The notes under the pieces are model-generated. The model worked only from the letters and a program-made list of their open reading frames with translations, was not told where the DNA came from and did not search any database. A program made the translations under genes and the position numbers. This document shows, piece after piece, positions 43,791 through 52,304 of a stretch of 64,000 bases of DNA. Numbering within the stretch: the stretch's first letter is position 1; each line of letters starts with the position of its first letter. Origin of the DNA: Acuticoccus sediminis (GTDB lineage: Bacteria; Pseudomonadota; Alphaproteobacteria; Rhizobiales; Amorphaceae); the NCBI RefSeq assembly GCF_003258595.1, contig NZ_QHHQ01000004.1:496001-560000 (forward strand), written 5' to 3'.

Positions 43791-43855
43791 GGGCCAATCC
43801 CATCCCTTGGGCGCGGCGTCGTAACCAACCCCGCAGTGTTCGATTGAGCCGCCAC

Positions 43856-45406
43856 ATGAAATTTCGACCGTCGTCCGTCGCCGTGCTTGCCCGCGTCCCG
43901 CGATGGCAGGCCCTGTCCGTCGCGATCATCATGAGTGTGAACGCCGCCGGCCCGGCCTTCGCGCAGCAAGGCAACGCCGCGCCGCCCGCGGTGGTGGTCG
44001 CGCCGATCGCCGAACAGGACGTCTCGCGGAGCGACCGCTTCGTCGGCCGCGTCCAGGCGATCCAGTCGGTAAACCTCGTCGCCCGCGTCGAGGGCTTCCT
44101 CGAGCAGATCAATTTCAAGGAAGGGTCGACGGTCAAGAAGAACGACCTCCTGATCGGGATCGAGAAGGCGCCGTACCAGGCGCAGCTGGCCGCCGCGCAG
44201 GGCCAGCTCGCGTCGGCCAACGCCACGCTCGTCGGCACCCAGGCGAAGCTCAAGAACGCCGACGTCGTCCTCGCGCGGCAGAAGAACCTCCTGCAGCGTG
44301 ACGTCGCAAGCCAGGCGCAGGCCGACGACGCCCAGGCCAACCGCGACGTCGCCGCGGCGAACGTCCAGGAGGCGCAGGCCGCCATCGAGCAGGCCAAGGC
44401 CCAGGTCCAGACAGCCGAACTGAACCTCAGCTACACCGACATCATCTCGCCGATCGACGGGCGCACCGGCGTCGTCTCGATCACCGAGGGCAACCTCGTG
44501 AACACCCAGAGCGGGACGATCGCGACGGTGGTCCAGATCGACCCGATCCGCGTCGCCTTCTCGATCCCGGAGACGCTGTTCACCAGGATCGCGCAGGCCG
44601 GGTTCACGAAGTCCGACAGGGGGCAGACCGTCCCCAACGTCGCCGGCTTCACCCCCGAGATCATCCTGCCGGGCGGCACTGCCTACGGTCACGACGGCAA
44701 GATCACCTTCGCCAGCAACCAGATCGACGCCGCGACCGGCACGCTGGTCATCTACGCCGACTTCCCGAACCCGGACGGGGTTCTCCTGCCCGGCGCCTTC
44801 GTCAACGTCGTGGTGAAGCAGGCTCAGGGGCAGCTTCTGCCGATCGTGCCGGTCTCCGCGGTCCTTCAGGACCAGCAGGGGCGCTACGTCTTCGTCATCG
44901 ACAGCGACAACAAGGCCGAGGTGCGGCGCATCGAGACCGCCGGCCAGATCGAGAACGGCTTCCCGGTCACCAAGGGCCTGACCGCCGGTGAAACGGTGAT
45001 CGTCCAGGGCCTGCAGAAGGTTCGCCCCGGCATCGAGGTGACGCCGACGCCGGCGAAGCCGACCCAGCCGGGCGACTCGACCTCCAGCGCCGCCAGCACA
45101 TCGCCGGGCGCCGGCAGTTCGTCCGGCACCGCGCCCGCGAGCGGCGGCTCCGGCACCGCGCCGGCCGCATCCGGCGGCACCTCGACGACGAGCGCCCCGG
45201 CACCCGCGAGCGGGAACACATCCTCCGCCCCGGCGAGCACGAGCGGCAGCGGTTCGGACACGTCCGGCGACAGCGCCGGTCCCAGCGCCGCGAGCGACAG
45301 CGCCGGCGCGACCGACAGCAGCGGCTCGGCCGACAGCTCGGGCGGCAGCGCGGCCCCCGCGAGCGGTAACGACGCGTCCTCCTCTACTCCGGCCAGCGCC
45401 CAATGA
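43856..45406 (+). CDS. RND efflux periplasmic adaptor subunit (membrane fusion protein)
   Basis: A 516-residue AcrA-type adaptor. A Sec signal (ALSVAIIMSVNAAGPAFA) is followed by the lipoyl-like half VEGFLEQINFKEGSTVKKND, a coiled-coil hairpin (about 95-165, rich in Ala/Gln) and the second half SYTDIISPIDGRTGVVSITE. The beta-barrel and membrane-proximal domains end near residue 395. The remaining 120 residues are a Ser/Ala/Gly/Thr/Pro low-complexity tail not found in usual adaptors. It links the inner-membrane pump to an outer-membrane channel. ATG 43856 is chosen over a TTG 12 bases upstream. Its stop overlaps the pump start. Confidence 0.92.
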   Translation: MKFRPSSVAVLARVPRWQALSVAIIMSVNAAGPAFAQQGNAAPPAVVVAPIAEQDVSRSDRFVGRVQAIQSVNLVARVEGFLEQINFKEGSTVKKNDLLIGIEKAPYQAQLAAAQGQLASANATLVGTQAKLKNADVVLARQKNLLQRDVASQAQADDAQANRDVAAANVQEAQAAIEQAKAQVQTAELNLSYTDIISPIDGRTGVVSITEGNLVNTQSGTIATVVQIDPIRVAFSIPETLFTRIAQAGFTKSDRGQTVPNVAGFTPEIILPGGTAYGHDGKITFASNQIDAATGTLVIYADFPNPDGVLLPGAFVNVVVKQAQGQLLPIVPVSAVLQDQQGRYVFVIDSDNKAEVRRIETAGQIENGFPVTKGLTAGETVIVQGLQKVRPGIEVTPTPAKPTQPGDSTSSAASTSPGAGSSSGTAPASGGSGTAPAASGGTSTTSAPAPASGNTSSAPASTSGSGSDTSGDSAGPSAASDSAGATDSSGSADSSGGSAAPASGNDASSSTPASAQ

Positions 45407-48400
45407 TCTCGAAGGTCTTCGTCGAACGGCCGCGACTCGCGATCGTCATCTCGCTCGTCCTCACCATCGCGGGCGCGCTCGCGCTCTACTCGATGCCGGT
45501 GGCCCAGTTCCCCGACATCACCCCGCCGGTGGTGCAGGTCACCGCGTCCTACCCGGGCGCCGATTCTGAGACCATCGCCGACACGGTCGGCGGTCCGATC
45601 GAGGAGCAGGTCAACGGCGTGAAGGACATGATCTACATGTCCTCGACGTCCTCCTCCTCCGGCACCTACACCCTGAGCGTCACCTTCGACATCGGCACCG
45701 ACCCCGATATCGCCCAGGTGAACACGCAGAACCGCGTCTCCCAGGCGCTCGCGACGCTGCCGTCGACGGTGCAGGCCCTCGGCGTCAGCACCCAGGCCCA
45801 GTCGACCAACATGCTGGGCGTGATCAACGTGTTCTCGCCGGATGACTCGTTCGATCCGATCTACATTTCGAACTACACGACCATCAACGTGCGCGACCCG
45901 CTGTCGCGCATCAACGGCGTCGGCGAGGCCACCCTCCTCGGCGGCCTCGACTACTCGATGCGTGTCTGGCTCGACCCGATCAAGCTCGCCGCCGTCGGCC
46001 TCTCGACCTCGGACATCGGCAGCGCGATCCAGGCGGAGAACATCCAGGCCTCGCTCGGCACCATCGGCGGTCCGCCGATCGGCGACTCGCAGGTCGTCCA
46101 GTACACCGTCACCAGCCAGGGCCAGCTCCCCGACCCGACGGCGTTCGGCAACATCATCGTGCGGACCGGCAGCGACGGCGCCATCGTGCGCCTGCGCGAC
46201 GTCGCCCGCATCGAGCTCGGCGCGCAGACCTATTCGTCGATCTCCAAGCTGAACAACAAGCCGGCCGCCTCCGTCGCGATCTACCAGGCTCCGGGCGCGA
46301 ACGCGCTCGAGGTGATGAAGAACGTGCGGGCGCAGATGGAGACGCTTTCCCAGCGCTTCCCCAGCGGCCTCAAGTACGAAGTCGTCTACGACTCCACCCT
46401 CTTCGTCTCCGCGTCGATCAACGAAATCATCATGACGCTCGGCATCACCGCCGTGATCGTCATGATCGTGACCTTCGTCTTCCTGGGGAACCTGAGGGCG
46501 ACGATCATCCCGGCGGCGACTATTCCGGTGTCGCTGATCGGCGTGTTCCTGGTGCTCGCGGCATTCGGATTCTCGGCCAATACCATCAGCCTGTTCGCGG
46601 TGGTGCTCGCCATCGGCCTCGTCGTCGACGACGCCATCGTTGTGGTCGAGAACGTGTCCCGCATCATGGAGGAAGAGGGCAAGGACAGACGCGAGGCCAC
46701 CCTCGAGGCGATGCGACAGGTGCAGGGGCCGATCATCTCGACCACCCTCGTCCTCTTCGCCCTCTTCGGTCCGGTCGCCTTCTTCCCCGGGATCACCGGC
46801 GAGCTCTTCCGCCAGTTCGCGGTCACCATCTCGGCAGCGGTGTTCATCTCCTCGATCAACGCCCTGACGCTGTCGCCGGCGATCTGCGCCCTGGTGCTCA
46901 ACCCGGCGACCAAGAAGGTGCTGCCGCTCGCGCTGTTCGACCGCGGGCTCGACAAGGTGCGTAACGGCTATGTCGGCCTCGTCAGCGCCATCGCCCGCCG
47001 CTCGCTGATCGCCGGCATCGCGATCCTGGCGGCCGGCATCGCGTCGGGCATCCTCATCGAGCGGACGCCGGGCGCGTTCATCCCGAACGAGGACCAGGGC
47101 GCGCTGTTCGTCGACGTGTCGCTTCCCGCCGGCGCCGCCCTCCCCCGCTCGCTCGAAGTGATGCAGCAGGTGACCGACATCGCCAACTCGCATCCGGGCA
47201 TCGCGAACGTCATCACCGTGGCGGGCTACAGCCTCCTGACCGGCGCGCCGAGCTCCGGCTCGGGCCTCGCGGTCATCGTGATGGATCCGTGGGACCAGCG
47301 CACGACGCCCGAGCTCAGCCTGAAGTCGATCTACGCGAGCCTGAACGAGAAGTTCGCGGCGATCCCGGAGGCGAACGTCTTCGCCTTCCCGCCGCCGCCG
47401 ATCCCCGGCCTCGGCGCCGCGGCCGGCTTCGACTACCGCCTCCAGGGCTTCAGCGGGCAGACCCCGCAGGAGCTGACGGAAGCCCTGCGCTCCCTGCTGG
47501 TGGCCGCCAACCAGGACCCGCGCATCGGCCGCGCCTACTCCAGCTACTCTGCCGACATCCCGCAGATCTACCTGGACGTCGACCGTGCCAAGGCGCAGAG
47601 CCTCAACGTGCCGATCTCGGCGCTCTACGAGACGCTCCAGGCCCAGCTCGGCTCGCAGTACATCAACAACTTCACCTACCTGGGGCGCGTGTTCCAGGTG
47701 AACATCCAGGCCGATGCGCAGTTCCGCAAGAACCTCGCCGACCTGAACCAGATGTACGTGCGCTCGACGGACGGCAACATGGTGCCGATCTCCACACTGG
47801 TGGAGCCGAGGTACACGCTCGGCCCGGACCTCTCGTTCCGGTACAACCAGTTCATCTCCGCCGCCGTGAACGGCAGCGCCGCAGCCGGCTATTCGGACGG
47901 CCAGGCCATGGAGGCGATGGAGGAGATCTCGGCCAAGACGCTGCCGGAGGGCTTCGGCTTCTCCTGGTCGAGCATGTCCTACCAGTCGGCGCAGCAGGGC
48001 AACGCCCTCGGCATCCTGCTGGGCCTGTCGGTGCTCTTCGGCTACCTCTTCCTGGTCGGCCTCTACGAGAGCTGGATGAACCCGTTCGCGGTGCTGGGGT
48101 CGGTGACGATCGCGGCACTCGGCGCGGTCGCCGCCATCTCCGCCTTCGGCATCGCCCTCAACGTCTACGTCCAGATCGGCCTCGTGCTCCTCGTCGGTCT
48201 GGCGGCCAAGAACGCCATTCTGATCGTGGAGTTCGCCAAGGAGGCGCGGGAGGCCAACCACACCCGCGTGGAAGCGGCGCGGCAGGCCGCCGAGATGCGT
48301 TTCCGCGCGGTGCTGATGACGGCTTTCGCCTTCATCCTCGGCGTGGTCCCGCTGGTGACGGCGACGGGCGCGGGCGCTGTGTCGCGCTTCGTGCTCGGCA

Positions 48401-48570
48401 CGACGGTGCTCGGCGGCATGTTCGCGGCCACCTGCATCGGCATCGTGTTCATCCCGGGCCTCTACGTGATGTTCCAGTGGCTGGGTGACACGGTCAGCAA
48501 CAACAAGCGCACGGTCGAGCGGCGTGGCAACGCCGCCCCGGTGCCCGGCGCCGCCCCGTCGGCGGAGTAA
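45403..48570 (+). CDS. RND multidrug efflux pump, HAE1 (AcrB) family
   Basis: A 1055-residue inner-membrane transporter. The first helix (RPRLAIVISLVLTIAGALAL) is followed by the porter segment VAQFPDITPPVVQVTASYPG. Helix 4 holds the proton-relay aspartates in GLVVDDAIVVVEN, and the late LVGLAAKNAILIVEFAKEA carries the relay Lys. Length and layout match tripartite hydrophobic and amphiphilic drug exporters. The ATG overlaps the adaptor stop by four bases. The outer-membrane partner is likely the TolC-family protein at 56224-57597. Substrates cannot be predicted. Confidence 0.95.
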   Translation: MISKVFVERPRLAIVISLVLTIAGALALYSMPVAQFPDITPPVVQVTASYPGADSETIADTVGGPIEEQVNGVKDMIYMSSTSSSSGTYTLSVTFDIGTDPDIAQVNTQNRVSQALATLPSTVQALGVSTQAQSTNMLGVINVFSPDDSFDPIYISNYTTINVRDPLSRINGVGEATLLGGLDYSMRVWLDPIKLAAVGLSTSDIGSAIQAENIQASLGTIGGPPIGDSQVVQYTVTSQGQLPDPTAFGNIIVRTGSDGAIVRLRDVARIELGAQTYSSISKLNNKPAASVAIYQAPGANALEVMKNVRAQMETLSQRFPSGLKYEVVYDSTLFVSASINEIIMTLGITAVIVMIVTFVFLGNLRATIIPAATIPVSLIGVFLVLAAFGFSANTISLFAVVLAIGLVVDDAIVVVENVSRIMEEEGKDRREATLEAMRQVQGPIISTTLVLFALFGPVAFFPGITGELFRQFAVTISAAVFISSINALTLSPAICALVLNPATKKVLPLALFDRGLDKVRNGYVGLVSAIARRSLIAGIAILAAGIASGILIERTPGAFIPNEDQGALFVDVSLPAGAALPRSLEVMQQVTDIANSHPGIANVITVAGYSLLTGAPSSGSGLAVIVMDPWDQRTTPELSLKSIYASLNEKFAAIPEANVFAFPPPPIPGLGAAAGFDYRLQGFSGQTPQELTEALRSLLVAANQDPRIGRAYSSYSADIPQIYLDVDRAKAQSLNVPISALYETLQAQLGSQYINNFTYLGRVFQVNIQADAQFRKNLADLNQMYVRSTDGNMVPISTLVEPRYTLGPDLSFRYNQFISAAVNGSAAAGYSDGQAMEAMEEISAKTLPEGFGFSWSSMSYQSAQQGNALGILLGLSVLFGYLFLVGLYESWMNPFAVLGSVTIAALGAVAAISAFGIALNVYVQIGLVLLVGLAAKNAILIVEFAKEAREANHTRVEAARQAAEMRFRAVLMTAFAFILGVVPLVTATGAGAVSRFVLGTTVLGGMFAATCIGIVFIPGLYVMFQWLGDTVSNNKRTVERRGNAAPVPGAAPSAE

Positions 48571-48577
48571 CCGGACG

Positions 48578-48602
48578 GGCGGGCGGCCACGGGTCGCCCG
48601 CC
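48578..48602. terminator. Hairpin between convergent pump and subtilase genes
   Basis: An 8-bp stem (GGCGGGCG 48578-48585, CGCCCGCC 48595-48602) with a nine-base loop begins seven bases after the pump stop. It has only a weak TT run after it. It serves the pump operon and perhaps the convergent protease gene ending at 48667. Confidence 0.5.
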
Positions 48603-48666
48603 TTCCCGCCGCCGCGGTCCCTGCCTCGCGGCCGCCACGTTCCGGCAGGCACTACAGTCAGCCCCC

Positions 48667-51600
48667 CTACAGAATGAAGTCCGACGCCGTGATGTGGTCG
48701 ACCCCGTTGAGCTGGAGCTGCAGCTCGATCGCCGCGTCGTCGTCCAAGTTGACGCTGACGATGAGCGCGTCGCCGTAGACCACCGCGCCGACCTCTCCGG
48801 CGCCGGGGGCGGCCGTGCCGCCGAAGAAGCGGAACGCCTGGTTGCCGGCGACGCCGGCATCGGCGTCGAGTGCCGAGAGGTCGATGACGTCCTCCCCCGA
48901 GGTGAAGTCGCGGATCATGTCGCGCCGGCTGAACCCGTAGCCGGAGTCGCCCGCGCCGATCACCACCCGGTCCGCGCCCTCGCCCAGCACGTAGTAGTCC
49001 GATCCGGCACCGCCGTTCAGCGTGTCGTCGCCGGCACCGCCCACCAGCGTGTCGCGGCCCCCCTCCCCGAACAGCCGGTCGCCGCCGCCCTCGCCATAGA
49101 GCGCATTGCCGGCCCCGTTGCCGATCATCGTGTTGCGAAGGTCGTTGCCGTAGCCGACCTGTGCGCCGGAGCGCAGCTCCATCCGCTCCACATTGTCGTC
49201 GAGGCGGAAGGTCCCGGCGTAGCTGACGACGGTGTCGTAGCCGGCGCCCGTCTCCTCGACCACGACGTCGCTGCGCAGGCCGACGATGTAGGTGTCGTCA
49301 CCGGTGCCGCCGATCATCGTGTCGTCGCCGGCGCCGCCGCTGATCGTGTCGTCGCCCGCCTCGCCGCGGATATGGTCCTGCCCGCCGAGGCCGTTCAGCA
49401 TGTTCCCGAAGCTGTTGCCGACGAGCGAGTTGGCAAGGTCGTTGCCCGATCCGTTGAGCGCCGACTTCAGCAGCTCCAGCCGCTCCACGTCGTCCCCCAG
49501 CGTGAAGCTGATGTAGCTGCGCACGGTGTCGAAGCCCTCGCCAACGGTCTCGCGCACCACGTCGCCGGCATTGCTGACGGTGTAGCGGTCGTCACCGGCG
49601 CCGCCGATCATGGTGTCGGCCCCGCCGCCCCCGTCCAGCGTGTCGTCACCGTCGTGGCTGGTGAGGTAGTCATCGCCCGCCCGGCCGGTGATCCGGTTGC
49701 AGGCCGCGTTGCCGATCATCGTGTTGTCGGCGGACGAGCCCTGCACCGACCACGCCGCGCCGCGCAGGATCACACGCTCCACGTTCGCCGGCAGCGTGAT
49801 GTTGAGGGCGGTCTCGATGGTGTCGATGCCCTCGTCCGCGCGCTCGATCACCCGGTCGCCCGGCTGGTCGACGATGTAGCGGTCGTCCCCGGCGCCGCCG
49901 ATCAGCGTGTCGGTCCCGGCCCCGCCGTCGAGCGTGTCGTCGCCGCGCCCGCCGGAAAGGCGGTTGCCGAGCGCGTTGCCGGTGAGGAGATCGTCGCCGT
50001 CCCCCGACGTGGCGTTCTCGATCGCCGCGTCGGCGGCGAGGCTGAACGTCACGCCGTCGATGCGGCCGATGGCGCCGGCGACCAGACTGATCACGCTGTC
50101 GCTGAAGACGGCGGCGGCGTTGATCTCGTCGATGCCGCCGTCCGTGTCCGTCAGCGCGCGCCGGCCCGGACCGCCGGCGAAGTCCGCATACTCCTCGGTG
50201 TATATGTAGACGTCGTCCGTCGCGTCATGGCCGACGATGGAGAGCGCGGCGTTGGACGCCGTGCCGGAATCGCCGAGGTAGTCGTCGGTGATCGTCAGGG
50301 TCCATGTCCCCGCGCTCAGTTCGCCGAGGAAGGCGTTGCTGGCCAGCGTGAGGTCGCGGGCGCCGTAGTCCGTCGCGTCGGCACTGCCGAAGTTGTCGCG
50401 CATCAGCTCGCTCACGGTGCCGTCCGGCGAGGTGAGCTGGATCTCGAGGTCGCTGAGCCAGGTGTGACTCAGTCCGAGGTCGATCGCGACGCGCTCCACC
50501 GCGATGGTCTCGGCGACATCGAACGTCATCGTCACGGTGGCGAGGTCGGTGATCGCTACGCTCCCCTCGTTCGCCGCGACGCCCTCCACCAGCGCGCGGC
50601 TCTCCCACGTGCCGGTGCCGGTCCAGCTCTCGGCGAGGCGGACGGCGGCGAGCACGTCGACGAGGCCGAAGCCGTAGTCCTCGGAGAAGTGGAACCCGCC
50701 GCCGTTCCAGCCGTCGGCGCCGTTCCAGTCCCACTGGTAGCGCTCCGCCCCGGTGAGGCCGCTGCCGTCGAAGCTGTCCGCGCCGGTATGGACGGCGGTG
50801 GCGGCGAGGATCGTCTGCACGTCGCGGTAGCCGAGGTCCGGATTGGCCTCCAGCATCAGCGCCGCGACACCGGAGACCATCGGCGCCGCCGCCGAGGTAC
50901 CGTTGAAGCCGCTCGTCACCTCGTCGCCGACGGTCGCGCGGTTGTAGCCGAGGTGCCCGGTGCGGTCGGTCGTCACCACGTCGCCCGGCACCGGCCCGCC
51001 GAAGGCGGAGACGAGGACGCTCGCCCCTTCGGTGGAATAGCTGGAGACGCGCCCGTCCCGCTCCACCGCCGCCACCGCGATCGTGCCCCACGACGCGGTG
51101 GTCCACGACCCCGCCGTATTGTCGAGCGAGCCACGCCCGTTGCCGGCCGACTTCACGATGATGCCGCCGAGCCCGTCCCGTCCCTCCGCGACGACGTCGG
51201 CGAGTGTCGCGTGAAGCTCCGCCTGCCGGGCGTTGAAGGCCGAATCGTAGAACGGCGTGACGTAGCCCCAGCTGTTGTTGACGACGTCGTAGTTCGCGAA
51301 GTTGGCGAACGCGTCCCGGAGCGAGATCGTCGGCCCGGCCGCGAGACCGTCGCCGGAGAGGTCGGAGGCCGGGATGGCGGGCATCGACACCAGCGTTGCC
51401 TCGTGCGCGATGCCGACCGCGCCGGTCTGGTTGCGCTGGGCCGCGATGATGCCGGCGACGGCGGTGCCGTGAGCCCCGTCGCGGTCCGGGTGATAGCCGT
51501 CGACCCCGGCGACCTCGAGGCTGAAATCGTAGTTCGGAAAGAGGTCCGGGTGCAGGTAGTCGACCCCGTCGTCAATCAGCGCGACGCGCACGCCCGCGCC

Positions 51601-51828
51601 GGTATAGTCGTCCCAGACCGACGCGCCCCCGGAGAAGAGGTTGAGGTCGCGCTGCCCGCCGGCGCCGTTGGCGAGGTGATACTGCGAGGCGAAGTAGGGG
51701 TCCGCCGGGCCGAGGTCGAGCACGACGAGGCCCGTGCCTGTACCCGTGCCGGGGTCGGCGCCGCCTTCCCGCCCCCCCGGGCCCGGGCCAGGGTCGATCG
51801 TCTCCACCCCCGTGTGGATGAGCGTCAT
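48667..51828 (-). CDS. RTX subtilisin-like serine protease with P domain
   Basis: A 1053-residue secreted protease. The S8 domain (about 45-400) has Asp86 (VALIDDGVD), His120 (DGAHGTAVAG), oxyanion Asn230 (KSAGNG) and Ser312 (FNGTSAAAPMVSG). A proprotein-convertase P domain follows (about 405-535, TWLSDLEIQLTSPDG). RTX calcium-binding nonapeptides of GGxGxDxxx type fill about 605-960. The C-terminus has a serralysin-type block ending TASDFIL, the signal region for type I secretion. No Sec signal is present, in keeping with that route. The start at 51828 begins just before the conserved region; upstream frame is low quality. Its C-terminal pattern is shared with the next RTX protein. Confidence 0.93.
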   Translation of the reverse strand: MTLIHTGVETIDPGPGPGGREGGADPGTGTGTGLVVLDLGPADPYFASQYHLANGAGGQRDLNLFSGGASVWDDYTGAGVRVALIDDGVDYLHPDLFPNYDFSLEVAGVDGYHPDRDGAHGTAVAGIIAAQRNQTGAVGIAHEATLVSMPAIPASDLSGDGLAAGPTISLRDAFANFANYDVVNNSWGYVTPFYDSAFNARQAELHATLADVVAEGRDGLGGIIVKSAGNGRGSLDNTAGSWTTASWGTIAVAAVERDGRVSSYSTEGASVLVSAFGGPVPGDVVTTDRTGHLGYNRATVGDEVTSGFNGTSAAAPMVSGVAALMLEANPDLGYRDVQTILAATAVHTGADSFDGSGLTGAERYQWDWNGADGWNGGGFHFSEDYGFGLVDVLAAVRLAESWTGTGTWESRALVEGVAANEGSVAITDLATVTMTFDVAETIAVERVAIDLGLSHTWLSDLEIQLTSPDGTVSELMRDNFGSADATDYGARDLTLASNAFLGELSAGTWTLTITDDYLGDSGTASNAALSIVGHDATDDVYIYTEEYADFAGGPGRRALTDTDGGIDEINAAAVFSDSVISLVAGAIGRIDGVTFSLAADAAIENATSGDGDDLLTGNALGNRLSGGRGDDTLDGGAGTDTLIGGAGDDRYIVDQPGDRVIERADEGIDTIETALNITLPANVERVILRGAAWSVQGSSADNTMIGNAACNRITGRAGDDYLTSHDGDDTLDGGGGADTMIGGAGDDRYTVSNAGDVVRETVGEGFDTVRSYISFTLGDDVERLELLKSALNGSGNDLANSLVGNSFGNMLNGLGGQDHIRGEAGDDTISGGAGDDTMIGGTGDDTYIVGLRSDVVVEETGAGYDTVVSYAGTFRLDDNVERMELRSGAQVGYGNDLRNTMIGNGAGNALYGEGGGDRLFGEGGRDTLVGGAGDDTLNGGAGSDYYVLGEGADRVVIGAGDSGYGFSRRDMIRDFTSGEDVIDLSALDADAGVAGNQAFRFFGGTAAPGAGEVGAVVYGDALIVSVNLDDDAAIELQLQLNGVDHITASDFIL
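48980..50010 (-). repeat. RTX calcium-binding repeat array in the subtilase
   Basis: Several blocks of GGxGxDxxx nonapeptides (for example GGRGDDTLDGGAGTDTL) alternate with beta-rich spacers such as VERLELLKSALNGSGNDLAN. At DNA level this gives GC-rich near-repeats that may be prone to recombination and misassembly. Confidence 0.85.
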
Positions 51829-52304
51829 CGGCGCATGTCCTGTCCCCGCGCCGCTGCCACCGGTCGATGACCTGCGGGCGTCGGCGCACACCTCGGAAAA
51901 TGGGCAGCGCCTCTCCGGCGCTCTGTTGTTGGAGGGCCGCCCGGAGGACGGGTGGGTGCGCCGCGCGGCCAAAGCCGGTCACGCCTCGTCCGTGCCGGCG
52001 GCATCGCGCCTTCGGCACGGCGGATCGCGTCGGACCCGCCCCCCATCGCCCCGGGACGCCGAGCCCGACCCCGCCCGCGGCGTGGCGCCGGCGGCGAAGG
52101 GCGGCCCGACGGACCTCGGTCGCTGCGAGCCGGGAGAGCGCCCGGCGGTACGCCATGACGCACCGCCGGGCCCCCTCGCGACCCGGGACGGAGGCTAGGC
52201 GACGAAGATGGGTCGAGGCTGTGGCGCGCGCCCGCCGGTCACGCGCGGGGCTGTGACCTCGGCGAGGGCGACGGTCTGCGGCCTTGGTCGGCCGTCAGGC
52301 GGGA
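51829..52304. other. Intergenic region upstream of the RTX subtilase
   Basis: About 475 bases without a credible gene. It should hold the subtilase promoter. A six-base stem GGTCAC/GTGACC (52237-52242, 52253-52258) about 50 bases after the large RTX gene's stop is a weak terminator candidate. No clear promoter hexamers are seen. Confidence 0.45.

Noticed and set aside
44884-48261. Open frame of 1125 codons on the minus strand
   Set aside because: It is antisense to the RND adaptor and pump genes and has only Asp/Arg/His-rich low-complexity sequence.
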